DNA of 60,638 nucleotides, from NCBI GenBank assembly GCA_003176995.1, contig QHBN01000132.1, positions 1-60,638 on the forward strand, in the 5' to 3' direction. Positions 16,957-27,139 of this stretch are shown here, piece by piece. The DNA comes from Candidatus Nitrosopolaris wilkensis. GTDB lineage: Archaea > Thermoproteota > Nitrososphaeria > Nitrososphaerales > Nitrososphaeraceae. Under the pieces are notes generated by a model. It did not search any database. It was given only the letters and a program-made list of their open reading frames with translations, and was not told where the DNA came from. A program made the translations under genes and the position numbers. Position 1 is the first letter of the stretch. The number at the start of each line of letters is the position of its first letter.

Positions 16957-17423
16957 TAGTCTTTTCCTTCTGTCTTTTTCCTCTCATTCCCCGCATAGAA
17001 TCGCCGCCGTATTTTTCAGGGATTTGGTCAAGTCAACTGCTACCTGAGCAAAGGCCTTGTCAAATCACAGCTGAAATAGTTATTCTTCATTGGCTATATT
17101 TCTCATACCGCCGAGTTCATAACTTGAGTGCAAAAAATCAAAAGCACCAAGAGCAGATCCCTTATTGGAAGCGTAGGAGAGGCAGGTGAATTATTAATAG
17201 GATGCTTCACATGCGCAGGTAGCTCGTTTTAAACATTTCTAGATTCGTTGCATGAGCGATTTCTAGATTCGTTGCATGAGCGACTGTTTCACTACTCACA
17301 CCATTTCAAATTTTGTTATCATCTTTGATAATTACGTCTTGTCTTATTACATGTGGATTTCCAAAAGATCGACCTGCAAAATAGCCGGATCGCGTGTAGA
17401 ACCTGCAACGTGATCATTAGACA
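16957..17423. other. Intergenic stretch between convergent genes
   Basis: No credible ORF. Its only clear structure is the 24-bp tandem duplication at 17235-17282. Confidence 0.5.
17235..17282. repeat. Perfect tandem duplication of 24 bp
   Basis: The unit, starting ATTTCTAGATTCG and ending TGAGCG, occurs at 17235-17258 and immediately again at 17259-17282 without mismatch. Noncoding. A second unrelated 24-bp tandem duplication lies at 55609-55656. Confidence 0.9.
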
Positions 17424-19106
17424 TTATCTTTTATTTGGTTTTGCCAGGACGCTTTGTTCGAATGTTGGTAGTGTCTTCGAAATGCTATCGAAATACATTT
17501 GCACATGAGGTTCTGCAATCCACATTTTTTCATTTTCAAATAGATATCCATATCTTTGTGAGCTTCCTATTTTTTCACGTGCTCTAAGAACATCAAGATA
17601 CCGGTTAGAGATAGTAGACTCATCAAATCCGTGTTTTCTAGCAATTGCATCGACTACGTTATGCATTCCTGAACCGTGCTGTGCCGCTTCCTTTATACGG
17701 TATGCGATATTTCTAGGGATACCCAACCTCTGAGCTAATTTTCGATGAACATGTTTGCCAAACGTATCTTCTACGCCCTTCACATTCAATTTCAAATCCA
17801 TCTGCATTGAGAGTCTGATTACTTTCATGTCAAGAAATGGCTCGCGCATCTCTATACTATGTGCCATCGTAATTTTGTCCTCTCGTTCTAGAGTTTCTCT
17901 GTGAAGCAAGAGCAAATCTTCCGTCATGTGCTCCCGTAATTTTTGGTATCCTTCTTTTTCAAGTACTTTTGCATACCATGCATAGCCGCCAAAAAGCTCA
18001 TCTGCTCCTTGACCTGTGAGCATTACGTTGATTCCATCCTCGTGTGCAAGCTTTACGGCAGCATAGACTGGGATTGCGACCTCTATCTGTCCAGCGTTTG
18101 TATCTTCAATAGTGTCGATAATCTCTGGTATCAATTGTTCTACTTCATCGTTTGTCAGTTCATTAACTCTCAACTTAAGATCTAATTTCTTGGCTATTTG
18201 TCGAGCGAATTCAATATCGCTTGAGCCATGAACTCCGCCCGTGTAACAAATAACCTCCTTGACCATTTTCTTCGCTAACCATGCAATAATTACACTGTCA
18301 ATTCCGCCCGAGAAGATTATCCCAACTCTATTAAAATCTTGAGTGCGCTTCTTCATCGATGCGAGCAATGCTTTTTCGTATGCCTCGGCTGCCGAAGTAA
18401 GTGTTTTATAGACAATCCTCGCTGAACGTACAGGAGGATGTGATACTTGGATTTCTTTTAACTTATCATTTGGTTTAATAATTACTACGCATCCTGGCAG
18501 GACTCTGTTTGTTGGTTCCCTTATTCCTATTTTCCACAAGGCCTTACGCTCAGATGCGAAGGCAACTAGGCGATCATTTTCGCCATAATAAATCTGTCTT
18601 ACACCCATTCTATCTCTGACCAAAGCCATAGTTCCCGTTTGTTCGTCTTTGATAACAATAGCGTAAACCCCATCAAGTTCGGCAACGGTCTTCTTGATCG
18701 CACACAGGAGATCGTTATTTCTTCTAAAGTGATCTTCTAACAAATGAACAATAACTTCACTGTCTGTTTGAGTGGCAAACTTATGGTGTTTGACTAATCT
18801 CTTTCGAATTCTTTTATAATTGTATATCTCTCCATTATGCTCTATGGTTAATCTTCCATTACAACTACTAAAGGGCTGTTGTCCGCAAGTACCACCCACA
18901 ATGGCAAGTCTCACGTGGCCTAAGGCGCTATCTCCAGAAATTTTATGATATTTTAAATCTGAAAACGAGTCCGACTGTACTACACGTCGATTCGCCGCGA
19001 TTCCTGCTCCGTCCGGACCCCGATTTATCATACATGAGAGCATAGATCCGATGAGTGGCACGACGTTTTCACCCTTTTTACTCAAAATGCCTACTATTCC
19101 ACACAT
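17424..19106 (-). CDS. asnB: Asparagine synthetase (glutamine-hydrolysing)
   Basis: A 560-aa AsnB making asparagine from aspartate, glutamine and ATP. N-terminal glutaminase domain (1-210): Met is followed by catalytic C2 (MCGIVG), then NRGPDG (28-33), H64/R66, NGEIYNY (92-98) and TDSE (114-117). Synthetase domain (235-545): PPi loop SGGIDS (266-271) and GQGADELFGGY near 365, then MREPFLD. All key residues are present. The close alternative, an amidotransferase of glycan synthesis, is less likely because the whole AsnB core is conserved. A perfect 20-bp palindrome 36 bp upstream of the start suggests specific regulation. Confidence 0.92.
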   Translation of the reverse strand: MCGIVGILSKKGENVVPLIGSMLSCMINRGPDGAGIAANRRVVQSDSFSDLKYHKISGDSALGHVRLAIVGGTCGQQPFSSCNGRLTIEHNGEIYNYKRIRKRLVKHHKFATQTDSEVIVHLLEDHFRRNNDLLCAIKKTVAELDGVYAIVIKDEQTGTMALVRDRMGVRQIYYGENDRLVAFASERKALWKIGIREPTNRVLPGCVVIIKPNDKLKEIQVSHPPVRSARIVYKTLTSAAEAYEKALLASMKKRTQDFNRVGIIFSGGIDSVIIAWLAKKMVKEVICYTGGVHGSSDIEFARQIAKKLDLKLRVNELTNDEVEQLIPEIIDTIEDTNAGQIEVAIPVYAAVKLAHEDGINVMLTGQGADELFGGYAWYAKVLEKEGYQKLREHMTEDLLLLHRETLEREDKITMAHSIEMREPFLDMKVIRLSMQMDLKLNVKGVEDTFGKHVHRKLAQRLGIPRNIAYRIKEAAQHGSGMHNVVDAIARKHGFDESTISNRYLDVLRAREKIGSSQRYGYLFENEKMWIAEPHVQMYFDSISKTLPTFEQSVLAKPNKR

Positions 19107-20357
19107 GTTATTGTCATCCCCAATTTAGCGGAACAAGAACCGTTGTCTACGGATAGACAACTGACTCGGCTCCAATACAATAGATTGCTTACAACGACTT
19201 AAAAGCCTTTTTACAGAATGCTTATTTATCAGATTAGTTATTGCAAGGTTTTGCGAGTGAGAGGACTTCAGTAGAAGGATTATCAACTAGTCCAACATAT
19301 GATCGATTAATTCAACTTCCTGGAGGTCACTATCCATCAAAGGAATGTCCTTTGCTGCAGATGTTATCTGCTGGAGCTCTCGTTCACAACTAGTTATAAA
19401 TAGTATAAAATGATACCAATTTATGGCTTTTATAACTTTAGCACCATTAATCAAGTAAAAATAACATAAATGGTTACATTTAAGAATATAAAGGATATTT
19501 TTCTGGGTTGAATTTTAACACCACACTACCTATTACGTAGGTACCTGCCTATCTCTTGACAGGATGATATTGAACGAGGGTCATCGGTTCTATTCTTTTT
19601 TTGCACTTGGACTAAGCAAGAGATAAGTGCATATTATAACACAAGGCTGGGCACGTGGAAGAATACATCGTCTTCAAAGTCTGCATTGGAATAAATAGCT
19701 TTAATCTAGTTAAGGTATAACATAACTTACGATATCAACACGTGCTTTGAGCTGCGAGCTGTGAACTGTCCTGGGTGGTACATTGATGATTTTGCCCAAT
19801 GGATCAATCGGTAATAAATGGAAAATGGTAGTAGTTGTTCGAAAATATTTGATCTGAAGTGATGGAGAGGGGTATATTGAGAAAATCAAGTATGGCAGGA
19901 AATATCGTGAAACTTTACTTGAAGCCTTATTGGGCTTTACCACGACAATTTATAGAGATGTCGCTAGAAAAAAATAGGAAGTGACGGCATGCCTTTGCAA
20001 ACGAGCGCACGAGAGACATTCAGACTGCGAGAACGGAAAAGTGGTGAACCTAGTGGCAATTATATTTTTACCGAACAGGTTATACCTTAAAAAAATAAAG
20101 TCCTCTAATTGGCACCCGAATAGCAGTAACATGATGTTAACTGTCCCCTAATAAACGACAGATGTCAAACTCGCTGACCTGAAGGTTTATGCCGTATCGT
20201 GGCAAGGCTACAAATGTAATGATCCTATGTAACTATTCATCCCAAAAAGATGATAACAATTTTTTCTGAATAAAGAAGACATTGATTGTTTTGCATTTCT
20301 AGTTGTATTTTCTGCTGTGAGTTTTGTAGGATCTATTTTTATTAGTTCATTTACCTA
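19107..20357. other. 1.25-kb gene-poor stretch with possible gene debris
   Basis: Besides the asnB upstream region, two plus-strand frames look protein-like but cannot be named: 19241-19393 (TTG start, product LQGFASERTSVEGLSTSP onward, 50 codons) and 19858-19977 (no start codon; EKIKYGRKYRETLLEALLG, then FTTTIYRDVARKK). The second reads like the C-terminal end of a lost gene. Minus-strand ORFs at 19710-19943 and 19950-20132 look random. Confidence 0.35.
19142..19161 (-). promoter_or_regulatory. Perfect 8-4-8 palindrome upstream of asnB
   Basis: On the gene strand GTTGTCTA-TCCG-TAGACAAC, a perfect dyad ending 36 bp before the asnB start codon and about 20 bp downstream of a GCTTTTAAGTC TATA-like element. 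It could be a repressor/activator operator or, if transcribed, an 8-bp RNA hairpin in the leader. The position downstream of the presumed TATA box favours repression. Confidence 0.55.
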
Positions 20358-21542
20358 TTAACTAGAATGAACGAAACTTATTGCACGATCATGTAGAATT
20401 TTTGCGAACTGATGCATATCCACATTCTTGAAGGAGTTAATATTTTTTAATAAATCTGGCTCTCGTCCTTCCTGTACTATTTCTCTTCCGCGTAGCTCTT
20501 CACTGATTTTATCTCTTAATCTTGGGGGACATATCTTGCTGTGGTAGATGCTACCAAGTGATCCGTTAAACATTTCCTTCAAGTGATCCTCGCCCTTTTC
20601 CTCATGAAAATGTGGATTCCGCGTTTCTACCTGCATTACTTCTATACCTTTATCCATAGCGTCTTGATTTTCTGTTGGTAAAATTCCTCCAAACTCTTCC
20701 AGTATGTTCACCACCTCGTACGGCTCTACGGAAAAACCGGATGAATAGGTTAAAAGCTCTGCTAATTTCATAGACATGCAATGTTCCCCTGAATTTCCTG
20801 TGCGCATAACTTCAGTTTCAAAGCCGGTGTAATATGATACCAATGAATTAAGATATTGATTTGTTATTTCAGACACTCTTCCCCATTTTGAAAAATATAG
20901 TCCACTCTCAGACACTTTTGGCTTGTAAATCCATGAGATACGAACCATTGTATATGGTGTGTTAGACATTGCGATACCGGAGGCAAATATTTTTACATAT
21001 TCGTTCACAGCTCCGGGAACGTAATTATCAGCGTCGATAAATCCAACATATTCCTTTCCTGCCATCTTTGCAAGCAGCATTCCAGTAACCATTCCCTCCG
21101 CCTTACCGTTCCTCACTATATCATCTGGACCAAATATACTAGTATACCCAACCTCTTTTAGAGCATCAGATAATCCAGGATCTTTTTGATGCAGGATTAA
21201 TGTATTTTTTCCAACAAATCGATTGAATTGCTCAAGTGCCTCTTTTTCTAGTTTAAACCTGTCTACCGGTTGCCTTGGACTATTAGAAACAATAATAGTT
21301 AAACAATCATGCGGTATACCGCTCAACACCCCCTCGAGTAACTTTAAGCGTTCTCCTTTAATTGGTATCACAATAGCCATTTTCCTTTCAATTTCTGAAA
21401 TCTCTACATTTCCCACACTCCGAATGGCTTCAGATGCTGGCCTACCGTCGTTAAATCCAGAATCCAGCTCGTAAACACGCTGAACACCGTGAAGACTAAT
21501 GGCTCCAAACCTTTCCGTATACCTTGGCACGTCAAGTTTCAT
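20358..21542 (-). CDS. mpgS: Mannosyl-3-phosphoglycerate synthase
   Basis: A GT55 glycosyltransferase that joins GDP-mannose and 3-phosphoglycerate, the first step to the compatible solute mannosylglycerate. Seen: MKLDVPRYTERFGAI start, MAIVIPIKGERLKLLEGVL, IIVSNSPR, HQKDPGLSDALKEVGYT, the metal-binding VGFIDADNYVPGAVNEY, KWGRVSEITNQYLN, TGNSGEHCMSMKLAELL and NPHFHEEKGEDH. The ATG at 21542 is preferred to the one at 21554 because it matches the family N-terminus and stands 28 bp after a TATA box. The phosphatase partner (MPG phosphatase) is not in this window. 394 aa, normal length. Confidence 0.93.
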   Translation of the reverse strand: MKLDVPRYTERFGAISLHGVQRVYELDSGFNDGRPASEAIRSVGNVEISEIERKMAIVIPIKGERLKLLEGVLSGIPHDCLTIIVSNSPRQPVDRFKLEKEALEQFNRFVGKNTLILHQKDPGLSDALKEVGYTSIFGPDDIVRNGKAEGMVTGMLLAKMAGKEYVGFIDADNYVPGAVNEYVKIFASGIAMSNTPYTMVRISWIYKPKVSESGLYFSKWGRVSEITNQYLNSLVSYYTGFETEVMRTGNSGEHCMSMKLAELLTYSSGFSVEPYEVVNILEEFGGILPTENQDAMDKGIEVMQVETRNPHFHEEKGEDHLKEMFNGSLGSIYHSKICPPRLRDKISEELRGREIVQEGREPDLLKNINSFKNVDMHQFAKILHDRAISFVHSS

Positions 21543-21565
21543 ACAAGTGATCATTACCGTAATTG

Positions 21566-21575
21566 TTTATATTTA
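21566..21575 (-). promoter_or_regulatory. TATA box of mpgS
   Basis: On the gene strand TAAATATAAA, centred about 28 bp before ATG 21542. This spacing predicts a leaderless message starting at or within a few bases of that ATG and argues against the upstream ATG at 21554. Confidence 0.5.
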
Positions 21576-21858
21576 TTAAGGGTCTAGCGCCAGTAATGAA
21601 TTATCATATAACGCTAATCTTAGATCTCTATTGGAATATAGTTTTGATTTGCTTAAATAACAATAGCCAAAATCGGATCAGTAACGACAACAACCATTCT
21701 TCGATGGCTAGCCAGACCATCCGCAGAGATATGTGCTGGACTTCTGGCAATAGAAGCATATTTCGTCTTGACTTATGGCACACCGAGTTTTAGTGTCACG
21801 CTTTGTCTCGCACATTGTTTGGAGGGAGGGAGTAGAAAATAATATTATCTAGACAAGA

Positions 21859-24060
21859 TCATTCCTTGTCTATAAATTCGTCTGGACTCGGTGGTTCTGG
21901 ATTTAGACCCTTCCTCTTCCTTGTTTCTCCCACTAAGGTTCTGAATATTGATTGTGGGACGGGTTGCCATGCCTTAAAGTATGTATTCCACAATGCCTTA
22001 CCAGCCGTTCCACCCCGCATCACCTCAGATAGATCAAACGTCTCTGACGCTGGTACTTCACCCTGTATAATCGAAATTAAACCCTTTTGCTCCACATTTA
22101 GCAACTTCCCTCTTTTTCCTGATAAAATACCTGCCACTGTGCCAATCTGTTCCTGAGGACACTTAACCTCTATACCCAGAATAGGCTCGAGAAGCACAGG
22201 ATCTGCAATAAGCATCGAACCCAACATAGCTCTTCGAGTAGCGGGCATTAATTGGGCTAAACCCCTGTGCGCAGGGTCCTCGTGGGGAACAAAGTGATGT
22301 AAAACAAACTTCACACCCCTTACGGTTTCATGAGCTATTGGACCAGAATAAATTACGTCCTCAAAACCTGATTTAATTGAGTCCATAGATTCCTGGATAA
22401 ATTGGACACCCTTTGTTTCATCAAGTAATACGTTGCCACTTACATCCACTGCGGCGACATTCCGTGCTTCATCCGCATTCCAACCCTTTTCTCGAAGAAC
22501 CTTGGCCATTTCCTTCTTATCCATATCCTCTCGGATATGGTGCGTCCTAATCAATTCGACTATGTCCTCACCAAGTGGCTCCACACGCATAAAGATCTTA
22601 TTGTGCTTATTGGGCGACTTGCTCATGATTGGTCCCGCTTTTGCACGAATTGTTTCTCTATAATTGATTAATGGCTGACTAGTAGTGATATCAAGTCCCG
22701 CTTCCTGCAAAAGAGATGTCGCGATTTCTAGATGTAACACTCCCATTCCGGCCATCAGAGTCTCACCGGTTTCTTCGTTAATCTTGACAATAAGATTTGG
22801 ATCTTCCACCGTAATTCTTCTTAACGCCTCAACAAGCTTCGGCAGATCCTTTGGATGCTTTGGCTCTACTGCAATTGTAACCACCGGTTCTGAGACGTAT
22901 TTTATCGATTCAAATGCCGGAATATTTTTTACAGTAGAAATTGTTTCGCCTGCAATAGCATAATCGACACCTAACAGAGCAGGAATATTACCCGCAGGCA
23001 ATATACTTACTACCTCTCTAGTATTTCCCATGTAGATATTTACTGATTGAATTTTTCCTGGCCTTTTTGCGTCTATTAGGTAGATTTCGTCGCCATCCTT
23101 AACAGTTCCGGAAAAGAGTCTGCCTGTTGCAACTCTGCCTGCTTGAGGATCTACATTGATCGTGGTAACCATCATAACAGCAGGCCCCTTATCGTCGCAC
23201 GATACAAGAGATCTGCCAATATCGGATTCTAAATCGCCACCCCAGATCTTAGGAATTCTATATCTCTGGGCTACATGAGGTGGCGGATGGTGTTGGACAA
23301 CCATCCCTAGAACCGCATCATGTAATGGTGCTCTTTCGGCTAGCAATTTAGTAAGATTAGGATCTTCCGAAGTATATGCATCGTAGACATCCTTGAAGGT
23401 GATACCTTTTTTTTGGGCCATCGCGAAGTTAAAACCCCATCTGTCTTTCGCAGAACCAAATGCAACGCTATTTGCTTGAATGCTAACCTTCCATTTTTCT
23501 TTAAGTTCTTTTTCAGCATAAATATCAACAAGTCTATTGAATTCTGCGATTATATTCGAGAGCCATTTTTGCATTGCCGACGGGTCTAATCTTAATTCCT
23601 TTACTAACCTGTCAATTTTGTTAATGTAAAGAACAGGCCTTACTCGTTCTTCGAGGGCTTGTCTTGTTACTGTTTCTGTCTGAGTCATAATTCCTTCTAC
23701 GGAATCAGAGACCACTACTACGCCATCGATTGCTCTGAGCGCTCGGGTGACCCTACCTGTAAAGTCAATGTGGCCGGGTGTGTCAATCATATTAATTACA
23801 TATTCCTTGCCTTCACTTTCATAGAATAGTGTAACGTTTGCCCCGCGAATAGTCATTTGTCGGTTTTGTTCAAGTTTCATCGAGTCTAGTGCGAGAGCCT
23901 GACCTGCAACCGAAGGGGAAATAATACCTGAGGCAGCCAAAAGACTGTCACTCATGGTAGTCTTGCCGTGGTCAACATGAGCGATAACACCAAAGTTACG
24001 AATTTGTTCTTTATTACCGATAATTCTCAAAATATCCTGAGTAGATTTGAATTTTGGCAT
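21859..24060 (-). CDS. fusA: Translation elongation factor 2
   Basis: A 733-aa archaeal EF-2, the GTPase that moves tRNAs and mRNA on the ribosome. G1 is AHVDHGKTT (about 27-35), the switch II DTPGHIDF follows near residue 96, and NKID near 150. Domain IV ends with the HRG segment (DPAHRGLAQLMPATRRAM), whose His corresponds to the diphthamide site; the flanking sequence is shorter in Gly than in many archaea. C-terminal domain V is intact (EVKCPQEQIGTVAGILSGKRG). Single gene; no S7/S12 or EF-1A neighbours, unlike the bacterial str operon. Confidence 0.97.
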   Translation of the reverse strand: MPKFKSTQDILRIIGNKEQIRNFGVIAHVDHGKTTMSDSLLAASGIISPSVAGQALALDSMKLEQNRQMTIRGANVTLFYESEGKEYVINMIDTPGHIDFTGRVTRALRAIDGVVVVSDSVEGIMTQTETVTRQALEERVRPVLYINKIDRLVKELRLDPSAMQKWLSNIIAEFNRLVDIYAEKELKEKWKVSIQANSVAFGSAKDRWGFNFAMAQKKGITFKDVYDAYTSEDPNLTKLLAERAPLHDAVLGMVVQHHPPPHVAQRYRIPKIWGGDLESDIGRSLVSCDDKGPAVMMVTTINVDPQAGRVATGRLFSGTVKDGDEIYLIDAKRPGKIQSVNIYMGNTREVVSILPAGNIPALLGVDYAIAGETISTVKNIPAFESIKYVSEPVVTIAVEPKHPKDLPKLVEALRRITVEDPNLIVKINEETGETLMAGMGVLHLEIATSLLQEAGLDITTSQPLINYRETIRAKAGPIMSKSPNKHNKIFMRVEPLGEDIVELIRTHHIREDMDKKEMAKVLREKGWNADEARNVAAVDVSGNVLLDETKGVQFIQESMDSIKSGFEDVIYSGPIAHETVRGVKFVLHHFVPHEDPAHRGLAQLMPATRRAMLGSMLIADPVLLEPILGIEVKCPQEQIGTVAGILSGKRGKLLNVEQKGLISIIQGEVPASETFDLSEVMRGGTAGKALWNTYFKAWQPVPQSIFRTLVGETRKRKGLNPEPPSPDEFIDKE

Positions 24061-24968
24061 ATATAGTCGAAAAAAATTCGTTGGAGGACTATTAAACGTT
24101 CCCTAGTACTATGAGATAGTTGTACGGCTTTCTATTGTTACGATAAATAGCACGCATTCGCTAAGCGAGGTAAATGATTCCGAAATAGCTCGGTAAAGGA
24201 AAATTTATGACTTCAGTAGCGATGATTAGCACTGCAAAATGTGGGTTATATTACAGAAGAGGTGTTAGTGCCGCACCAATCACTCATGTATAGGACATAG
24301 AATAAACGTAGCCTCGAAAAAAAGTTGGTTGAGAAATCGCTAAAGTTAATACTGGTGTACCTTGTTACGGACCTCGATATCACAACTGGCGAAATTGTTA
24401 CAAGCCCTACCCATGTCTACAATAGTTTTGTGGGTTCATTTTTTCACAGATATCTTTGTGAACAGCTTGCGACTTTGTAGCCCCATTCAGAACCTAATGT
24501 TAAGGATTAAATATGTACCAAAACTACCTTTTTGATTAAAGTCGCGATCCCTTAGATTTATAATTCGAGAACCCATTGCGATGGAATCATAATAAATTTC
24601 GTATTATATAACATATTATGAAATATCTTTCCAAACAATATTAATATTTGAAGTAGAATTATAGAAATTGTAGTTAAGTCTAAAAATGGATATTATGAAT
24701 TGTATAAGGCTTGTAGGGCATGTGAGCATACCTCACACCTACGAATGTATGCAATGTTTTTAGAGCGCACATCTTTTGGGGCTTATTAGAAATGAACGAC
24801 GATGTTCATGCACATGTATTAAGTTTGGAGTATATCCTGCAACGATAGAAATGAATAAATGAATCCAAAGAAAGAAAGTCAGTATGATAGTTTTTATTGT
24901 AACCCATATCAGAACAGAAAAGAAAGAAAATATTGCTCTGTAAATGTATTCCAATGTTGATTTAGACT
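24061..24968. other. 0.9-kb gene-poor stretch
   Basis: Contains a stem-loop at 24713-24742 (GTAGG..TGTGAG / CTCACA..CCTAC, with a 3-nt bulge). A plus-strand 52-codon frame from TTG 24325 to 24480 (VEKSLKLILVYLVTDLD onward) looks protein-like but is unsupported. A minus-strand 64-codon hydrophobic frame (24760-24954) begins 14 bp from mqnD and may be chance. No RNA gene recognised. Confidence 0.35.
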
Positions 24969-25799
24969 ATGAGGGAGATAACGGTGGGTCACACTCCTGA
25001 TGCTGATGATGCTTTCATGTTTTACGGTATTGAAGCAGGTAAAGTAAAATCTCCGTGTTTTAGAATCAAACATGTTATAGAAGATATTGAAACTCTTAAC
25101 AAACATGCCTTAAAACATGAGCTCGACGTCACCGCAATTTCAGCTCATGCGTTCGCTTATTTGAAGGACTACACCATATTACGTAGTGGAGCAAGCTTTG
25201 GCTTTAACTACGGTCCAGTAGTGGTATCAAAAAAAGAGCTATCACTTTCTCAATTAAAGGAATGTACAATCGCAATACCAGGCAAGATGACGTCTGCCAA
25301 TTTATTACTAAATCTAGTTCTCGGAAAATTTAATGAACAGGAAATAAATTTTCAGCTAATTCCCAATGCTGTTCTGTCCGATAAAGTCGATGCAGGTTTG
25401 GTTATTCACGAAGCGCAGATTACCTATAAAAAGTCACATCTATACAACATTCTTGATCTGGGAGCCTGGTGGCATACCGAAACCAATGGGCTGCCGGTGC
25501 CCCTAGGGATCAATGTCGCAAGCATCAAATCAATGACTGTTGAAGAAATTGGAAGGTTTAACAAGCTTTTCAAAGCTTCAATCCTTTATGGACTTGAACA
25601 CAGAAATGCTGCGGTAGATTATGCTATGAGGTATAGCAGAGGGCAACCAAAACATGTTATGATGAAGTTTATCAAAATGTATGTAAATGATATCACTGTT
25701 GACATGGGAACTGACGGTGAAAAAGCTATCAAGAAAATGTTCAAAATGGGACAGGAGAAAGGAATACTTCCGCTGATTTCACAATTGAATTTCGTTTGA
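24969..25799 (+). CDS. mqnD: 1,4-dihydroxy-6-naphthoate synthase, futalosine pathway
   Basis: A 276-aa periplasmic-binding-protein-fold enzyme that turns cyclic dehypoxanthinyl futalosine into 1,4-dihydroxy-6-naphthoate for menaquinone. Diagnostic: VGHTPDADDAFMFYGI at the N-terminus, DVTAISAHAFAYL near 53, SGASFGFNYGPVVV near 76, the IPGKMTSANLLL loop near 103 and LVIHEAQITY near 148. The related MqnA has similar folds but this early HTPDADD motif is MqnD-like. It opens a group with mqnE (opposite strand) and mqnC. MqnA and MqnB are not in the window. Confidence 0.9.
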   Translation: MREITVGHTPDADDAFMFYGIEAGKVKSPCFRIKHVIEDIETLNKHALKHELDVTAISAHAFAYLKDYTILRSGASFGFNYGPVVVSKKELSLSQLKECTIAIPGKMTSANLLLNLVLGKFNEQEINFQLIPNAVLSDKVDAGLVIHEAQITYKKSHLYNILDLGAWWHTETNGLPVPLGINVASIKSMTVEEIGRFNKLFKASILYGLEHRNAAVDYAMRYSRGQPKHVMMKFIKMYVNDITVDMGTDGEKAIKKMFKMGQEKGILPLISQLNFV

Positions 25800-25897
25800 A
25801 TTCCACATACATCACATACATCCGCAAGTTCGAATCGGCATTGTATACATCATTTCTTTTCAAGGTTGTCAATATCGAATGCCTCCTCAATCAATCA

Positions 25898-27055
25898 TCA
25901 ATTAAATCTTCTAATTATATTAAAGAATGTATCTCTTTGAACAGCCTCTCTCTTAATTTCCTTAATCAAACTAGCTAACTCTTGAATAGAAGTACCTGTA
26001 TCTTTACCAGCAGCCCTGAATATTTCCTCCGAAAACGCAGTTCCCACCATATCGTTGCCTCCATATGACAACGCGACCTGAGCCAATTTTTTACCTAATG
26101 CTACCCAATACACCGACACGTTATTGAGTACATTTGCTAGCAACAGCCTCGACACCGCGATAACCCTCAAGTCATATGTTGAAGGACTTTCTGTCTTGAT
26201 TATGTTGTTCTTTTCTAGCTCAGTATTCTCTAAGCTAAACTTTAAAGGAATAAAGGTGGTAAAGCCCCGTGTCTTTTTATGAAGTTCTCTGATTTGTAAA
26301 ATATGCTCAACAATGTGCTCAGGCTTCTCTACGTGACCGAAAAGCATTGTGCAATTACTCTTCAATCCTAGCTCATGGGCTTGACGGGCAGTATCAAGCC
26401 ACTCTTCACTAGAACATTTTCCTCTTACAATTATCTCTCTCACTTCCGGATCAAAAATCTCGGCTCCTCCCCCAGGTAGTGCATCTAGGCCGGCCTCTTT
26501 CAATCTGAGCAATACTTCCTTTACTGAATTTCGAGTTAGCCTGGAGATAAAGAAAATTTCTGCCGGTGTCAATGCTTTAATTACAACACTAGGAAACTCT
26601 GCTTTTATCGCCCTCATCATATTCTCGTAGTAATCCAAACCAAGCTTTGGATGAAAGCCACCTACTATATGCAGTTCCGTGCTTCCCATTTCATTTATTG
26701 CGATTCGCGCTCTTGTCAATATCTGCTCGGTGCTCAGAGTAAATGCGTCTGCATCGTTGCCCTTTCTGTAAAATGCGCACAAAGGGCAACTGGCGGCACA
26801 AACATTGGTGTAATTTAAGTAATAGGAAGCAACAAAAGTAACACTATTTCCCTTAAGATATTTGCGAATATTGTCTGCAGCGGCGCCTAGCAAAAACAGG
26901 TTCTCTTCATTCATGAGCTGGAGTCCATCTTTAAACGATAGTTCTTGGCCTGCCATTGCCTTTTCCAATGCAGGTGTTCCTACTCCATCGCTACCTCCAA
27001 CACCTTTAAGCAAACTAGCACTATCTATGAGGTCCAGATATAATATATGTTGCAC
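25898..27055 (-). CDS. mqnE: Aminofutalosine synthase (radical SAM)
   Basis: A 385-aa radical-SAM enzyme that joins SAM's adenosyl group to the chorismate-derived enolpyruvyl-benzoate to form aminofutalosine. The Fe-S cluster ligands are C86-x3-C90-x2-C93 (NYTNVCAASCPLCAFYR). Distinguishing it from MqnC: VGGFHPKLGLDYYENMM, LPGGGAEIFDPEVRE, NCTMLFGHVEKPEH and FIPLKFSLENT. It starts 84 bp from mqnC's ATG on the opposite strand, so both share a bidirectional promoter region, and its end faces mqnD. Acts in the cytoplasm. Confidence 0.9.
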   Translation of the reverse strand: MQHILYLDLIDSASLLKGVGGSDGVGTPALEKAMAGQELSFKDGLQLMNEENLFLLGAAADNIRKYLKGNSVTFVASYYLNYTNVCAASCPLCAFYRKGNDADAFTLSTEQILTRARIAINEMGSTELHIVGGFHPKLGLDYYENMMRAIKAEFPSVVIKALTPAEIFFISRLTRNSVKEVLLRLKEAGLDALPGGGAEIFDPEVREIIVRGKCSSEEWLDTARQAHELGLKSNCTMLFGHVEKPEHIVEHILQIRELHKKTRGFTTFIPLKFSLENTELEKNNIIKTESPSTYDLRVIAVSRLLLANVLNNVSVYWVALGKKLAQVALSYGGNDMVGTAFSEEIFRAAGKDTGTSIQELASLIKEIKREAVQRDTFFNIIRRFN

Positions 27056-27139
27056 ATGCTAAACTTCGTCCAGCTATAAAGCAAAAGAGAAGAGGACAGC
27101 GCTTGTAAGGAATAAATAGCATTGATATTCCACACAGAT
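27056..27139. promoter_or_regulatory. Divergent promoter region mqnE / mqnC
   Basis: Eighty-four bp between the ATG codons of two successive futalosine-pathway enzymes on opposite strands. AT-rich elements such as GGAATAAATAGC (about 27110) face mqnC and GCTATAAAG (about 27073) faces either gene. Shared control of the two steps is inferred from the spacing. Confidence 0.45.

Noticed and set aside
24760-24954. Hydrophobic 64-codon frame next to mqnD
   Set aside because: Hydrophobicity is expected by chance in T-rich DNA; no charged flank pattern or ribosome site supports it.
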